A stretch of 64,000 bases of DNA. It comes from Diphasiastrum complanatum (Eukaryota; Streptophyta; Lycopodiopsida; Lycopodiales; Lycopodiaceae). This document shows positions 38,290 through 49,575 of this stretch, piece by piece (the first letter of the stretch is position 1; every line of letters begins with the position of its first letter). The position numbers were made by a program, and so were the translations under genes. The notes beneath the pieces were generated by a model. That model worked only from the letters and a program-made list of their open reading frames with translations. It ran no database searches and was not told the origin of the DNA. Location of the stretch: NCBI GenBank assembly GCA_029204225.1, contig CM055095.1, forward strand, positions 60,825,597 to 60,889,596. Direction: 5' to 3'.

Positions 38290-39459
38290 GCCCCTTCCTC
38301 CCCCTAATCGATTCATACAAACTTTGATTTGTTGCATGAAAAGAGTTGTGATGTTGCATAGTTTTATTATTCGAACTGATCGTGCTACCCGTATTGCTGC
38401 TGGGCCAGAGGATAAAGTGCTATGCTTGATTGATCTTTTAGATACCTTACATTGGGTTAAGATGTATATGGAGTTTGGTAAAAAACCGTATTGACCCTTT
38501 GGGAACTGTGGAAAATTTTGCCGCTGATTTAGGCAATCTTGCTGAAAAATATGAAAATGAAGAAAGATTTTTTAATCAAACTATCATAAAGTCTCCTCCT
38601 ACCTTGAAAAAGAAAATGACTCCTTGTCTACTGAACCTACTCCTTCCATTCTTGATACACCCCCGTCTCCGCATCCTCTTGTCTTCTTAGATGAGTTGGA
38701 TGAAGATAGTGCTTCACAACTTGAAATTTTTTTTGCAAGATATCTGTGACATTAGAGACCAATCTACCTTTGAGTCCTGCCAAACGAAAAACTGCCAAAT
38801 TTCCATGGTCCCTAGTCGAACTATTGATTTCAAATCAGCTCGTACTGCCTTTAAACTTTGGAGCTTACCCACTGTGAACTTTCTTGCTCCCGTACCCATT
38901 GAACTCTAGATATTACTTGCACATCTGACTGAAAAAGGAGCACAAACCTATAGACTTGCCGCTTAATACTTCACTTGAGACACCTGTAGCCTTTGACAAT
39001 ATTATTCGCATGAACTTGTTTGAACCTTCTTGTTGCCCTTCTGAGCAAACCTGGGCTTGAGTTCGTGGACACTTTGACAACGGTTTCAGTAGAATGAATA
39101 TGCACCAAGCCATAATTAGGAACTGGAAGAGACCTTTCTTCAAATGTAGATGTGGTGATAAGTGCAAGAATAATTCATGTATCGTTTGGTTCGATCATGG
39201 CATCTGGTTCATAATGAACAATCTGAGTAAGTTCTTCCTTGGTGAATCCTTTCAAAATCAGATGAATGCTTTCTTCCTTTGTCTATACAAGCCTGCTAGA
39301 AATGTTGTCAAGTCACACCTCACTTTCTTCTTTATACACCAACACATAATTGATGCATCTATAGAGCTGGCAGCCAAATTCTTTGCCAACTTAGGAGATG
39401 CTGAAAACATCAGAGAAATTGAACGCCTCCTCAAAAGACCAAGTTTTTCTACTCTCTAA
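38290..39459 (+). pseudogene. Unassigned degenerate coding stretch
   Basis: I do not recognise this protein. Protein-like text runs through several frames of one strand: IRTDRATRIAAGPEDKVLCL (about 38365), VENFAADLGNLAEKYENEER (about 38505), a Pro/Ser-rich acidic stretch ending PLVFLDELDEDSASQLEIFF (to 38735), SRTIDFKSARTAFKLWSLP (about 38815), TSLETPVAFDNIIRMNLFEP (about 38970), then the longest open part, 39094-39459, with a cysteine cluster CRCGDKCKNNSC (about 39144-39179), FLGESFQNQMNAFFLCLYKP, and a helical end with ELAAKFFANLGDAENIREIE before a TAA-type stop. Stops and shifts between the blocks show decay. Its place between two copies of a shared 3' tail suggests a second protein of the same transposable element as the Penelope-like RT, or of another element; this is inference. 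Confidence 0.45.
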
Positions 39460-39887
39460 GATAAATTCTTCCAAAACTTAAATAAAAGGCCTAGTTCTTT
39501 CAACCTAAACAATCCTAGCTCGGTGGTTTCTGGACAGAATATGGAAAAAAGAAAGAAGTATACACAGGATATAAAGGAAATGAAGAACAAGGCAGTGGTG
39601 CAAAAGAAGACTTACCGGTTAAAAGACTGAACTTTTATAGGGATTGACTAGCTCACAGGATGACGAGGATTTGGATAGAAAAATTCTCACTAGGAATATG
39701 GTGGATCGACTACAACTCAGCACACACAAGGACAAGCTAAAGATCTTTTTACATTTACGCTACTATAATAGGATGTTTGAGACCATCCATGTGAGTCACT
39801 TTTGCACTCGTATTTTATTACAGATCTTTGGCCTTATGCACGAGTCCTTCCATGATATTGTGTTTGCTTGGTCATATATGCCTAACA
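39460..39887. other. Short spacer, no clear gene
   Basis: A frame at 39644-39928 reads HLRYYNRMFETIHVSHFC-like text but nothing recognisable. It may be a continuation of the preceding degenerate stretch. It ends where the copia fragment begins. Confidence 0.3.
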
Positions 39888-41530
39888 TCAAAAGTGAGTG
39901 GCTTGTTTCTTCGACATCCATGATATAGCTCCATCACCTATGAAAATACAATGAGCACTAATGGATTTCCTATCCATTACATCTCCATCATAGTCCAAAT
40001 CTGAAAATCCAAAAAGATTAGGTGATGATCCCTCGTACAATATGCCAAAATCTCGAGTTCCAATGATGTACCTCAAAACTCGATTTCCTAGCTTCCAATG
40101 CTCCTCACTAGGATCCATGAATTGACTCAATCAATAGCTTAGATCTGGTCTAGTAATGGTTAGATAGATGAGTGAACCAACTTGCTTCCTATAGAGAGTA
40201 ATGTTCTTGAAGGATCTTTTATTACCTCTCATAGTTAGCATTACATGAGACTCCATAGGTATATCACTAGCTTTTGCATCTACCATATGAAATCTTTCTA
40301 CAATAGAATTAGCATACTTCTCTTGACAAATGAAAGTATATTGAGAAAATCTAATGACTTCTATTCCCAAAATGTAATGCAAATTACCAAGATTGTGCAC
40401 CTCAAACTCCTTCTTAAGAGCATTCTTGATATCCTCCACATCTTGATTGTCTCCACCACTCAAGATGATATCATCCACATAGATTAGCAAGATGGTAACA
40501 TCATTTTCAGCAAACCTATAATAAAGTGAATGATCATACTCACTCATAACAAAGCCTTGAGAGAGGAAAAAAGTGTTAAGATTAGCATACCAACTCCTAG
40601 GTGCTTGCTTAAGGCCATACAAGCTCTTTTGTAGTAGACACACGTGATTTGGCTTTGTAGATGAAATGTAGCTCTCGAGCTGCTCCATGTATACTTCCTC
40701 CTCAAGATCACCATTCAATAATGCATTTGAAATGTCCATTTTCCATAGATCCCATCCATAAAGTGTAGCAAGTGAAATGATGACTCGAATGCTTACCATC
40801 TTTGCCACGGGTGCAAAGGTCTCATCATAGTCAATCCCTTGTTGTTAAGCATATCATTTTGCCACTAACATTGCCTTGTACTTGTTGATAGATCCATCTT
40901 GGTTTGTCTTAACCTTGAAGAATCATTTGCATCCAATAGCTTTCTTGTCCTTAGGCAACACCACCAATCTCCATGTTCCATTCTTCATAAGAGCTTGATA
41001 CTCAAGATCCATTGCTTGGATCCACTCCTCTTCTTTCCTTGCCTGATTTACACTTGTACGCTCATCCAAAGAGGTTAGGAAAGCAACATAATTTCCAGAA
41101 ACTACTTGCTTACCCTTTTGATCATATGTGAACCTTGAAGATACTTGTCTTTCCCTTGATGTTCTCCTTGGCTTTTGACTTGATGAATGTCCGTCATCAT
41201 CACCATCCAAAGTAGGATCCTATTCATCAACATCAAGAATGTTAGATCCATCCACACTACCATCAATCATGCTTGAAGACACTTTTGGAATGTTCCCCTC
41301 ATAAAAAATGACATCTCTACCAACAATCACTTTGTTAGTAGAAGGAATGTAAACCTTGTAGGCTGTACTCACCTCACTATATCCAGCAAAAATACCTCTT
41401 CTTGAAGATGGATCCTCCTCGATCCTATCATCAAGAGTAATGTTGACATAGCATGTGCATCCAAAGGTTCTTAGAAAGTTGACACTCGGCCTCCTCTTGA
41501 ATAGCATCTCAAAAGGTTCCTTCCATCCAA
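39888..41530 (-). pseudogene. Ty1/copia integrase end, RT and part of RNase H
   Basis: Right to left: integrase C-terminus (MLFKRRPSVNFLRTFGCTCY, RRGIFAGYSEVSTAYKVY), linker (SRERQVSSRFTYDQKGKQVV), RT (EEEWIQAMDLEYQALMKNGT, MVSIRVIISLATLYGWDLWK, YGLKQAPRSWYANLNTFF, LLIYVDDIILSGGDNQDVED with intact YVDD near 40480, LHYILGIEVIRFS), and RNase H to SWMSKKQA, where it stops. Truncated inside integrase at about 41530 and inside RNase H at 39888. Only about two frameshifts in 1.6 kb, so it is younger than the related copy at 16.7-18 kb. No LTRs remain. Confidence 0.88.
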
Positions 41531-41539
41531 AATAGCACT

Positions 41540-41832
41540 CGGCCTACAATAACATATCGCGTAGATTCCGATGTGGACGTCCAACATATATTCGAGTATT
41601 TCACAATCCGTCGCTATTTGACACGTCGAAATACGACGTCCTAGTAAAAAATTCGAAAATCAAAGTCCAGCGATCGGGAAATATGGGCGGCAACCAATTT
41701 TTGAAAGGCACGTCGAAATCCGACATATCGGATTTCGACATTCAAACGTGGATATGACCTAGCATGTTTTTTTAAAAAAAAAAAACGTGTAATCCGACGT
41801 GGACATCCAAATCGTGGACGTCGGATTCGTCT
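41540..41832. repeat. CpG-containing block full of short inverted repeats
   Basis: Contains the perfect hairpin GTCGAAATCCGA-cata-TCGGATTTCGAC (41712-41739). A second pair is AATCCGACGT (41791-41800) and ACGTCGGATT (41818-41827). There are several further copies of cgtcgaaat.cgac and c.gatgtggacgtcc in both orientations (41565-41640). The block lies directly between the copia fragment and the second shared tail. Confidence 0.75.
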
Positions 41833-41844
41833 TTCCTTGTTGGT

Positions 41845-41935
41845 TTATGAATAAAAGGTTTTAAAAGGTTTTCGTCTTGACTTGTCAAGAGGAGCTTTGA
41901 TATGTTTCTCTCTCTCTCTCTCTCTCTATGTCTGA
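41845..41935 (+). repeat. Shared 3' tail, copy 2, with (CT)n
   Basis: ccttgttggtttatgaataaaaggtttt...cttgtcaagaggagctttgatatgttt followed by about ten CT repeats (41908-41927) and atg. Same order of elements as copy 1 at 38065-38135. Confidence 0.6.
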
Positions 41936-44900
41936 TATATCATTTCATTGATTGATGTAGAATATTTGGCGAAGATTGCATGGCTGTCACAGACGCCTAA
42001 ATATTTTCACTCTTCATGGTTGTCTACAACACCTACCAGACACTCTACTAAGTTAAACGAATAATCTAAGCTGAATTTCAATAGTTTGATTCAATTCTTA
42101 TAAATTCATTGCTTTCTTTGTCTAGGGAGAGCAATTCAGGCTTACTATCAAAGCCCCAACAATGACATTAGACCATTATCCCCAATAAGAGTTTGGGAGA
42201 ATATATCTGTACCCTCATATGACCCTCCCATGTCGATACTCTGAGCATCGATGAACGAGATCATTCTCATATTATTTTCTATAGGAATTAGCTCGGAAGC
42301 TTCTAATCGTTCATGCCACAATCCGTTCTCTTGTGTGCTTATCTCCTATCTAGGTGATCATATTGGGCTTTACAATAGTGGTGTGGGAAAATGAATTATA
42401 TTCACTAGCCCACCTAGAGTGACTATAGGTTAATGGCATGAATAGATGGCTTGGAGAGCTTTGTCTGTCATTTATCACTTTCATTGGTGGAATCCCAATT
42501 AGGGTTGTGCTATGCGAATCATGTCATTTTTTCTTGTTACACATGAGAGATGGTTGATTTGATAAAAACCGTGTGGAGTCATTGTTGGATTCGGTAGTAT
42601 TCACCATTCATATAGTTTTGGGATCAAACTATGTAGAGAATGTGCTAACTCAAGGGAGATAAAACCCTAAATTGATTGTAGTGCTCAACACGAACCATCA
42701 TGTGTGAACAAAACAAGTGAGACCTTAATGAGAGATTGGACCACTTAAATTGAACACCTTAACAGGCATAATATCTCACATTAGGAAAAAGAAACTTCTA
42801 GATTAAATTATAAAGTATTTATAATCATGGTGTGCTAATTTCTTTGATGAAGATTGGTTGCATGATGGGTCCTCCAATCAAGTCATTGATGGGGAATGCG
42901 TTTAATTTTATTATGAGAGAGAGAGAGAGCAACTAGCTTGACTTGTACGTGGCAAAGAGCACCTTTCAACTCATGTGCCAGGTGTTGTCAATTCAAGCTC
43001 AATATAAAAGGGAGGAAGGCCCTTTTATTAAACTTTGGGACCAATGGCACCACGGCATTCATAATAACTACTCGTTGGGCTTTCCAATATAAAACCAGTG
43101 TAAAGACTTTTTGCTTTTCCTTAAGTCCAATTTCTAGGGCATTTTGTGGTAGAATGCACTTGAAGCTGTTGGCTGGAGCAGTACATGACACTATTCTTCC
43201 CTGGGCATCTAATAAAAGTGAAAAACAAGTCGATGGTTAAGGCATTATGGGCCCTTCAAGCTTGGCATTAGAGCGGGGCATTTTGGGCATGGGGGCAAGG
43301 GCCCAAGTCTTCACTACGCAGAGCAAGTCGATTTCACACCTTTAAATGCCTTGCTTGAGTGCCCAATGAGCTCTCGCTCTCAAGCAAGGTGGACTCATGC
43401 TACTTTGCATGAGGCGAGGGCCGGAGGCAATGGCAAGGGTGAAGTCAAGGAGAAGGGGGTCAAGGGCTAGGAAAGAACTAGAAAAGGCCAAATCCTTTAT
43501 TTTTGAGATAATGTCAATAACCCGCATGTGATAAAGAATGAACTGCAAGAGGTTAATGTTTGACCGCGGGTAAGTATCAGTAACCGCAGGTCCACGTAAG
43601 CGCGACCACTGGGTCGAGCCCTCTCTTCCTCCTCTTTCAGCCAAACACAAAGCAAAAAAGAGAAAAGACGAACAATATATGAAGAGAGAAGGGATTGTAT
43701 ACAGAGGATTCCCGAAGAGAATGATCGCGATCCAAAAGTAGAACATAAATATATGAACATCGCCTGTAGGCATCATAGATCTTCTCAATGATTCCTTAGG
43801 GTTATTGTGTGCAATCCAGTGTCTGTATTTTGAGTGAAATGCACGGTTTATGATTATCGCAGCATTTGTTTTTCAGTTTCTTGTAATGCTGTGGATTATT
43901 GATTCCGAAGACAGAAAGATAGGGAACGAAGGCGGAAAGGGTGAATTTAGGTTAAATCGCTGCACGAGTGGTGAAAGTAGGCATCGATGAGGAGGCAGGC
44001 TGCCGGAAAGTCTCCAAATCTATTAGCCAGGGCAGTGGATTCAGTATTTGGGTTTGTGCGCCTTGCGGAGTTTGAGATCCTTTTTGTGCTCTTTTTTGTC
44101 ATGGTATTCCTGTTTGTGAAGGATTTGGTATGGCTTATTTCCTAGTAGTCTCATTGTAACACATGCTTTTTTTTGGATCTATGTACTCAAATGATTATCC
44201 ACTTGCTTCTTGGTTCAGTTTAGGTTTAAAAGGAACACAAAGAGCGAAATATAGATATACACGCGTATGATTTTCTTAAGGTCACTTTGACTTACCATTG
44301 AAGACAAACTTTTATGTAGGAATTTTGGCAACTTTAAACATTCAAACTTATTCGTCATACATAACTGCATCTCCAATCTAGGTTGTTCCATTAAAGGTTT
44401 CACATTTGTTTTTGTTCTTTTCAATAGCTGTTCATATTTAGGTTACATCCTGGGTTATTTCACTGCATTGGCCAGTTTGCTAGCAGTGAGATGTGTGAGA
44501 TCTTTGTCTAAATTGCAGCCAGTTGATGTTAATTCTTTTACATTTTAGTTGTGGGTGTGTGCTCTCCAACTAGCGATTTTTAGTCTTTTTGCTTAGCTCT
44601 AGGAAAAAGCTTAGGCTACCATACATTGCAATCCTCATCGCATTTTTCCTTGACTGGAGAAGTGCAGCACATTATCTTTTCCTATAGATGAGTACGATAA
44701 TGTGGACATTTTTGTATGCTCATGGTGTGCACCATTGAACACTGATTTTCAGTAAGATTTCTTATTGCTGACAACGGGAGTGAGCTAGGATAGCTCGCTA
44801 GTTTCTACTAGAAGTAAACTGGTTATGCATTGCATGTTCATTGGTTTATTAAAGAGATAGGAGGATCGAGTTTTTCAAGGTTCGGGTTTGCATGCATGTT

Positions 44901-45975
44901 GGATCCCCATCAAAGGAGCGTGAAGATCGAGTTGAAGTCGGAGTTTTTTGCATGCAAGTGAAGTTTTGCTATAGATAGGTGTTGGGTGCATAGAGACATC
45001 AATCAGGCAGTTGCTTCAAAGCTGCGTTTTCATTACTGGAATAGACAAACTGAAAATTGGATCAAATCTAAGAAAATGGTGTGAAAAGTCTGGTTTTTGT
45101 AGAGAGAGAAAACTCAAAATCGACGGCACTTCAAACTTAGCCATTTCTCAGCCAATTTGGATCTTTGGAAGCTTGGTTGGAGCTGTGGAGTTAGGGTGAC
45201 CTGCATGGGAGCATCAAACGACAAGTAATTGGCCTAGGAATGAGCTCGAAGTAGTTTTTTGCTAATTAGTGGCTATTCCTCTCCTCTCTCTGTTGCGGCT
45301 GAGTTCGTGCGCCCAGTGCGAGTGTGTGTGTAGTGCTTCGCAGTATGGGCCTTTCTCAAGTAGCAATGGACTAATCATGTAGCCAATTGGGAGGAGCCAC
45401 ATGGCAGGGGCCTTCGAGGGATTCTAGATTGTTAGATCGTTCAAGATCAATGGATAAGAATGATTTTTTTTTCTAAAACTTCAAGAACGAGATTCGAAAT
45501 GGTAGAAAATAAGCATTGTTTATTAATTTTTTTTTTGGGTAAGGGTCCGAATTTTTGCCCTTATTTTGAAGGATTGTCCTAATTCTTTCTAAGACATTGT
45601 CCACTGGTGTTTTGTGATAGAAAAGTGAAAAACAGAGTGGTTAAATCACATGGAAGGAGTGACCGTTTTGCAAGTTTGATTAGACATGAGCTAAGAAGGA
45701 TTTGTGTTGGTTCAAAAACCTTCAGATTCCGAAATCTATGCGTATGTAGAGAATTGCTTACAATTGGAGGTTTAGCCATGTTTGGCATTTTTCAGGTTTA
45801 AGGGCACTTGCAAACCATTTTAGGGGTCAAAAAGTTCAAGCTGGAATAACTTTTCAACCATAAACCGGATTGAGGTGTAGTCGGAGATGACATTTATCAA
45901 TTTTGCTTCATATTTTATTTTTGGAGTTAATTTTATCATCTAAAGTCATCTTAACATAGTTATGTCCACTATGAG
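41936..45975. other. Intergenic DNA without recognisable genes
   Basis: Contains a (GA)n run at 42918-42930 and a GC-richer patch at 43250-43650. Frames at 42938-43240 and 43342-43788 overlap on opposite strands, match nothing known to me and show no gene-like start or splice context. The right end may contain the undetected 5' LTR of the following copia element. Confidence 0.35.
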
Positions 45976-48900
45976 TGATAGTGTGTTATCAGAGGTGAAG
46001 GCGCATCCAATCATTCAATTCGAAAATTCATAATGAAGAGTATTTTGATGGAAAAGTAATTGTGGGACATTGTGATAGGTGAAGAAACACATTCACAGAC
46101 AGAAGAGCATTCTACGAGTTCGAAGAGCTGAAATTTTTATCAGTTTATTGGTGAAAGATGCCATAAATCTTATATCAACGATTTGCCAAGACCAAAGGAA
46201 GGGTGGGATGCACTCAAGAAGCTATTTGAGACAGTCAATACATCCCACATTCTCTTTCTAAAGATGAAGCTACACTCAATGAGGATGTTACCATAGTGGA
46301 ACATCTGCTTAAGGTGAAAGAAATTAGAGACGAACTAGTTGTAGTTGGTGAAGCGGTTAATGATCGAGAAATAGTGCTGAGTAGCTTGTTGGATAATTTA
46401 AAGAAAATTTGTCACAAGCATTTCCACAAGACATATCCTACTTACCTATGATGAGCTAGGGGATTGTTGCTTTAGGAGGAGTAAAGTAGAGAAACTCTCG
46501 GCTATCGCAATCAAGCTTGATCCGAAGTGTTTGCTATTAGAGGCTGAAGTTATCATGGAAGAGGAAGATTTCTAGAAAGAGGTGGAAAACAAGTCTTAAT
46601 CCCGGGCAATCAAGTGGAAGAGGAAATTCTTAGAATCGGCAAGGTGGTGAGCAACGATATTTTGATTATAAAACCCCCGACAATTGTCGCTATTGTCATA
46701 AGCTAGAGCATTGGGAAGGTGAATGCAGGAATTGACTCAACACAATGAAAAGGAAAATATCAAGTGAGTCACTATGTGGATCAACACCATCAGCATAATG
46801 ATAACTAGGATTCTTATAATGGTGAAGGCAAATCTTCTAAACTATTTCTTTTGCTTGGATGTCAAGTGATGATTACCATAACACATGGTCTATCGATAGC
46901 TATTAGCGGTGCTACAAAACATATGACTTCATTGTGAACAGCTTGAAATGGACGTGAAGTAGGTAAGGTTGATGCCAAACGGTCATAAGTGAAAGGTGTA
47001 GGTGCAATTCACGTCGAATTGTCAATTGGAAAGATCAAACGATTTGGCAATGTTCAGTACATTCCAAGTTTGAAGAACAATTTATTGTTTTTAAATTCAA
47101 ATGCAGATCAAAACTTGAAAGTGGAGTTTGTTTGACGACTCAAGGATCATCACAAAGTGAAAGCAATTGGACAACAGGTGGTGGTAGTAAGTTATATTAA
47201 CTTGATAATATGATAGGTATAAAAGCTCTTACTCTTTCTGGTGATAAAAATTTCGAGCTTTGGCAGCAATGTCTTGGGCACATCTTAATGCTTAGAGTAT
47301 TTAGATTTTGAAGAGGCATGATATGGTGATTGGATTGCTTGATTTAAGCTATGATGGAAGGATATGTGAAGGCTGCGTGATGGGAAGGCACCATAGAGAA
47401 AGATTTTTCAAATCTGGATTCAAGAGATCTACTCAAATACTTTAGTTAATCTTGTTTGTGGAAAGATGCAAACGAGATCCATTGGCGGTACCTATTACTT
47501 TGACTTTCATTAATGATTACAGCTACCTTATTGCAAATAAGGTAGATGTATTTGCAAAGTTTATTGAGTTTAATAATATGGTGGGAAAACAAATGGGCCA
47601 TTTCATTAAAGGTCTTAGATTAGATAACGGTGATGTGTATGAATCAAATGAGTTTAAAGCATTTTGTATTGATAATGCATTCGAAGGCAAGTTAGTATTT
47701 CTCACACACGTGAACAAAACAGAGTGATTGAGAGAAGGAATAGGATGATTTACAGACAATGTTGAGGAACAAGAGTCTACCTAACAACATTTGGGTGGAA
47801 GCTTGCAACACGATGACTTATCTATTGAACAAGTTTTCAACGAAAAGAGGTGCACATATACCAAAAGATATAGAAAGTCAACTAAGTGCATTCCTGTCGA
47901 ATATGATGATAGAGCGAAAGCATATAGACTATATGATTGTTAGGAAGAACGTAACCACAGGAAAGGCAAAGTTGTTTGATCCACCCAGCCAATGCATTCT
48001 CTTATAGAATGCCCCTCCTAGCCCAATGTGGGTTTGCATGCGGTAGGTGGCAATTGCAACTGACACTAACTGTTAATGCTGCATGCATGGGTTACTGATG
48101 CATGAGGAGTCCCAGTCCACTGCTGAAGGACTGCATGGCTCCTAACTGTCATGCATGTGTGCATGGGCATTACTGACCCTCATAACTACTGCATGGTATG
48201 CAAAGTGCATGCATGCCACTGACTCACACTGTCCTCTGCCCTCTGGTGGTTAGCTGCACCTAGAAGTACTGCTAGGTTTTGTGGAGTTACGTTCTCGTAA
48301 CAATGATCAAGATACTAAAAACATTATTATCAGTTGTGATGTTGTTGTGAGCTTGATGGCCACACTAGCAATGTAGATTTGCATGGATCGTCGTTTGATC
48401 ATAAAGATATAGTAGAGGTGGAAAATGATGCAGGTGAAGAACGACCCAATGATAGTGAAGCCTCTATGCCAAATAGACCAAAGAAATTATCTAAGTGGTA
48501 TTTGAAGGTGATAGAGGATGCAAAATAGGACGAGATCCAAGATGGAAAGGGATGAAAAACACCTCATAGGTCAACTGGAGAATGAAGACAACTTGACAAG
48601 TATGAGGTAAATTTGGCTTTGATGGGTGTAATGCAAGATTTTGAGGAGCCAAAAATATTCAAACAAGTTGTTGTACATAATGAATGGCAAGATGCTATGA
48701 GGAATGAAATAGAATCTATAAAGAAAAATGATGTTTGGGAATTAGATGAGTTGCCTCATGGGTAAGCAAGCCATTTCTTGAAAATGTTTGTGTAAAATCA
48801 AAAGTCATGCTGATGGGTCATTGGACAAGTACAAAGCTAGATTGGTAGCATGTGGCTTTGAGCAATAGGAAGGAATTGACTTTGAAGAAACTTTTGTGCT

Positions 48901-49575
48901 AGTGGCAAAAATGGTTACTATGCGATCGTTGATAGCAATTGCAACATTTCATGGTTGGAAGATATGGTAGTTGGATGTCAAGTCGACATTCTTGAATGTT
49001 AAGCTCGTGGAAGTGGTGTACGTGGAACAACTTGATGGATTTGCATAGGAAGGTAAAGAATGTCTAGTGTGTTGAAGAAAGCTATTTATGGATTGAAACA
49101 AGTACACCATGAACTTGGAATGCATGTATTAATGAATACTAGGAAGAACATCATGAGGAGTGAAGCGGATCCAAATTTTATGCTCTCAAGCATCAAGGTG
49201 AAGTCATCTTCATTATGTTTGTGCTACCTCAAGGGAAATATGCAAAAGAGTTGTTGCAAAGGTTTGATATGCATGAGTGCAAGCACCTGAGTATACCTAT
49301 GGATTCAAACCTGAAGTTGACCTTGTAGGATGACACATATGAGGTCGATCACTATTTATATATGTAACTGGCATGCTACAAAAAGGGTATTTCGATACAT
49401 CAAAGGAACTCTACACTATGGTTTACAATTTTTGAAGAATGAATCACCTGTTTTGATTGGATTTTTTGATGCTTGTTATTGGGCAGGAAATGTTGATGAC
49501 AGAAGGTCCACGACAAGATTGTGTTTAGTGCAGGCACTACAGGTATTTCATGGAGCAGCAAGAAGCAACCCACTG
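45976..49575 (+). pseudogene. Outer Ty1/copia element, 5' part (gag to RNase H)
   Basis: Starts with a primer-binding-site-like tgttatcagagg (45984-45995; copia consensus TGGTATCAGAG). Gag follows (WDALKKLFET near 46210, VKEIRDELVVVGEAVNDREI near 46315-46375), a CCHC knuckle CRYCHKLEHWEGEC (46685-46726), a protease remnant (TWSIDS then SGATKHMTS after a shift, about 46885-46930), integrase (NFELWQQCLGH near 47255; ITLTFINDYSYLIANKVDVF near 47500; GLRLDNGDVYESNEFKAFC), RT (ADGSLDKYKARLVACGFEQ near 48815; TMRSLIAIATFHGWKIW), and RNase H up to a SSKKQ-type site at about 49570. Dozens of lesions. Interrupted at 48005-48302 by an LTR and cut at 49575 by the nested copia; it resumes at 53613. Confidence 0.85.
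48005..48302 (-). repeat. Solo LTR-like insertion related to the chromovirus LTR
   Basis: On the minus strand it begins TGTTACGAGAACGTAAC at 48302 and contains gaggacagtgtgagtcagtg. The chromovirus LTR at the window start begins TGTTACGAGCTCGTGAC and contains caagacagtgtgagtagtg at a similar distance. The rest is rich in tgcatg. It interrupts the integrase-RT linker of the outer copia. The left boundary and target duplication are not clear. Confidence 0.55.

Noticed and set aside
36900-42000. Hammerhead ribozyme of the kind carried by Penelope-like elements
   Set aside because: Looked for ctgatga...gaaa cores near the RT and tails by eye and found none. A covariance-model search would be decisive.
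43342-43788. 148-codon minus-strand frame
   Set aside because: No family resemblance, an overlapping frame of similar size on the same strand, hydrophobic low-complexity content and no splice or promoter context.
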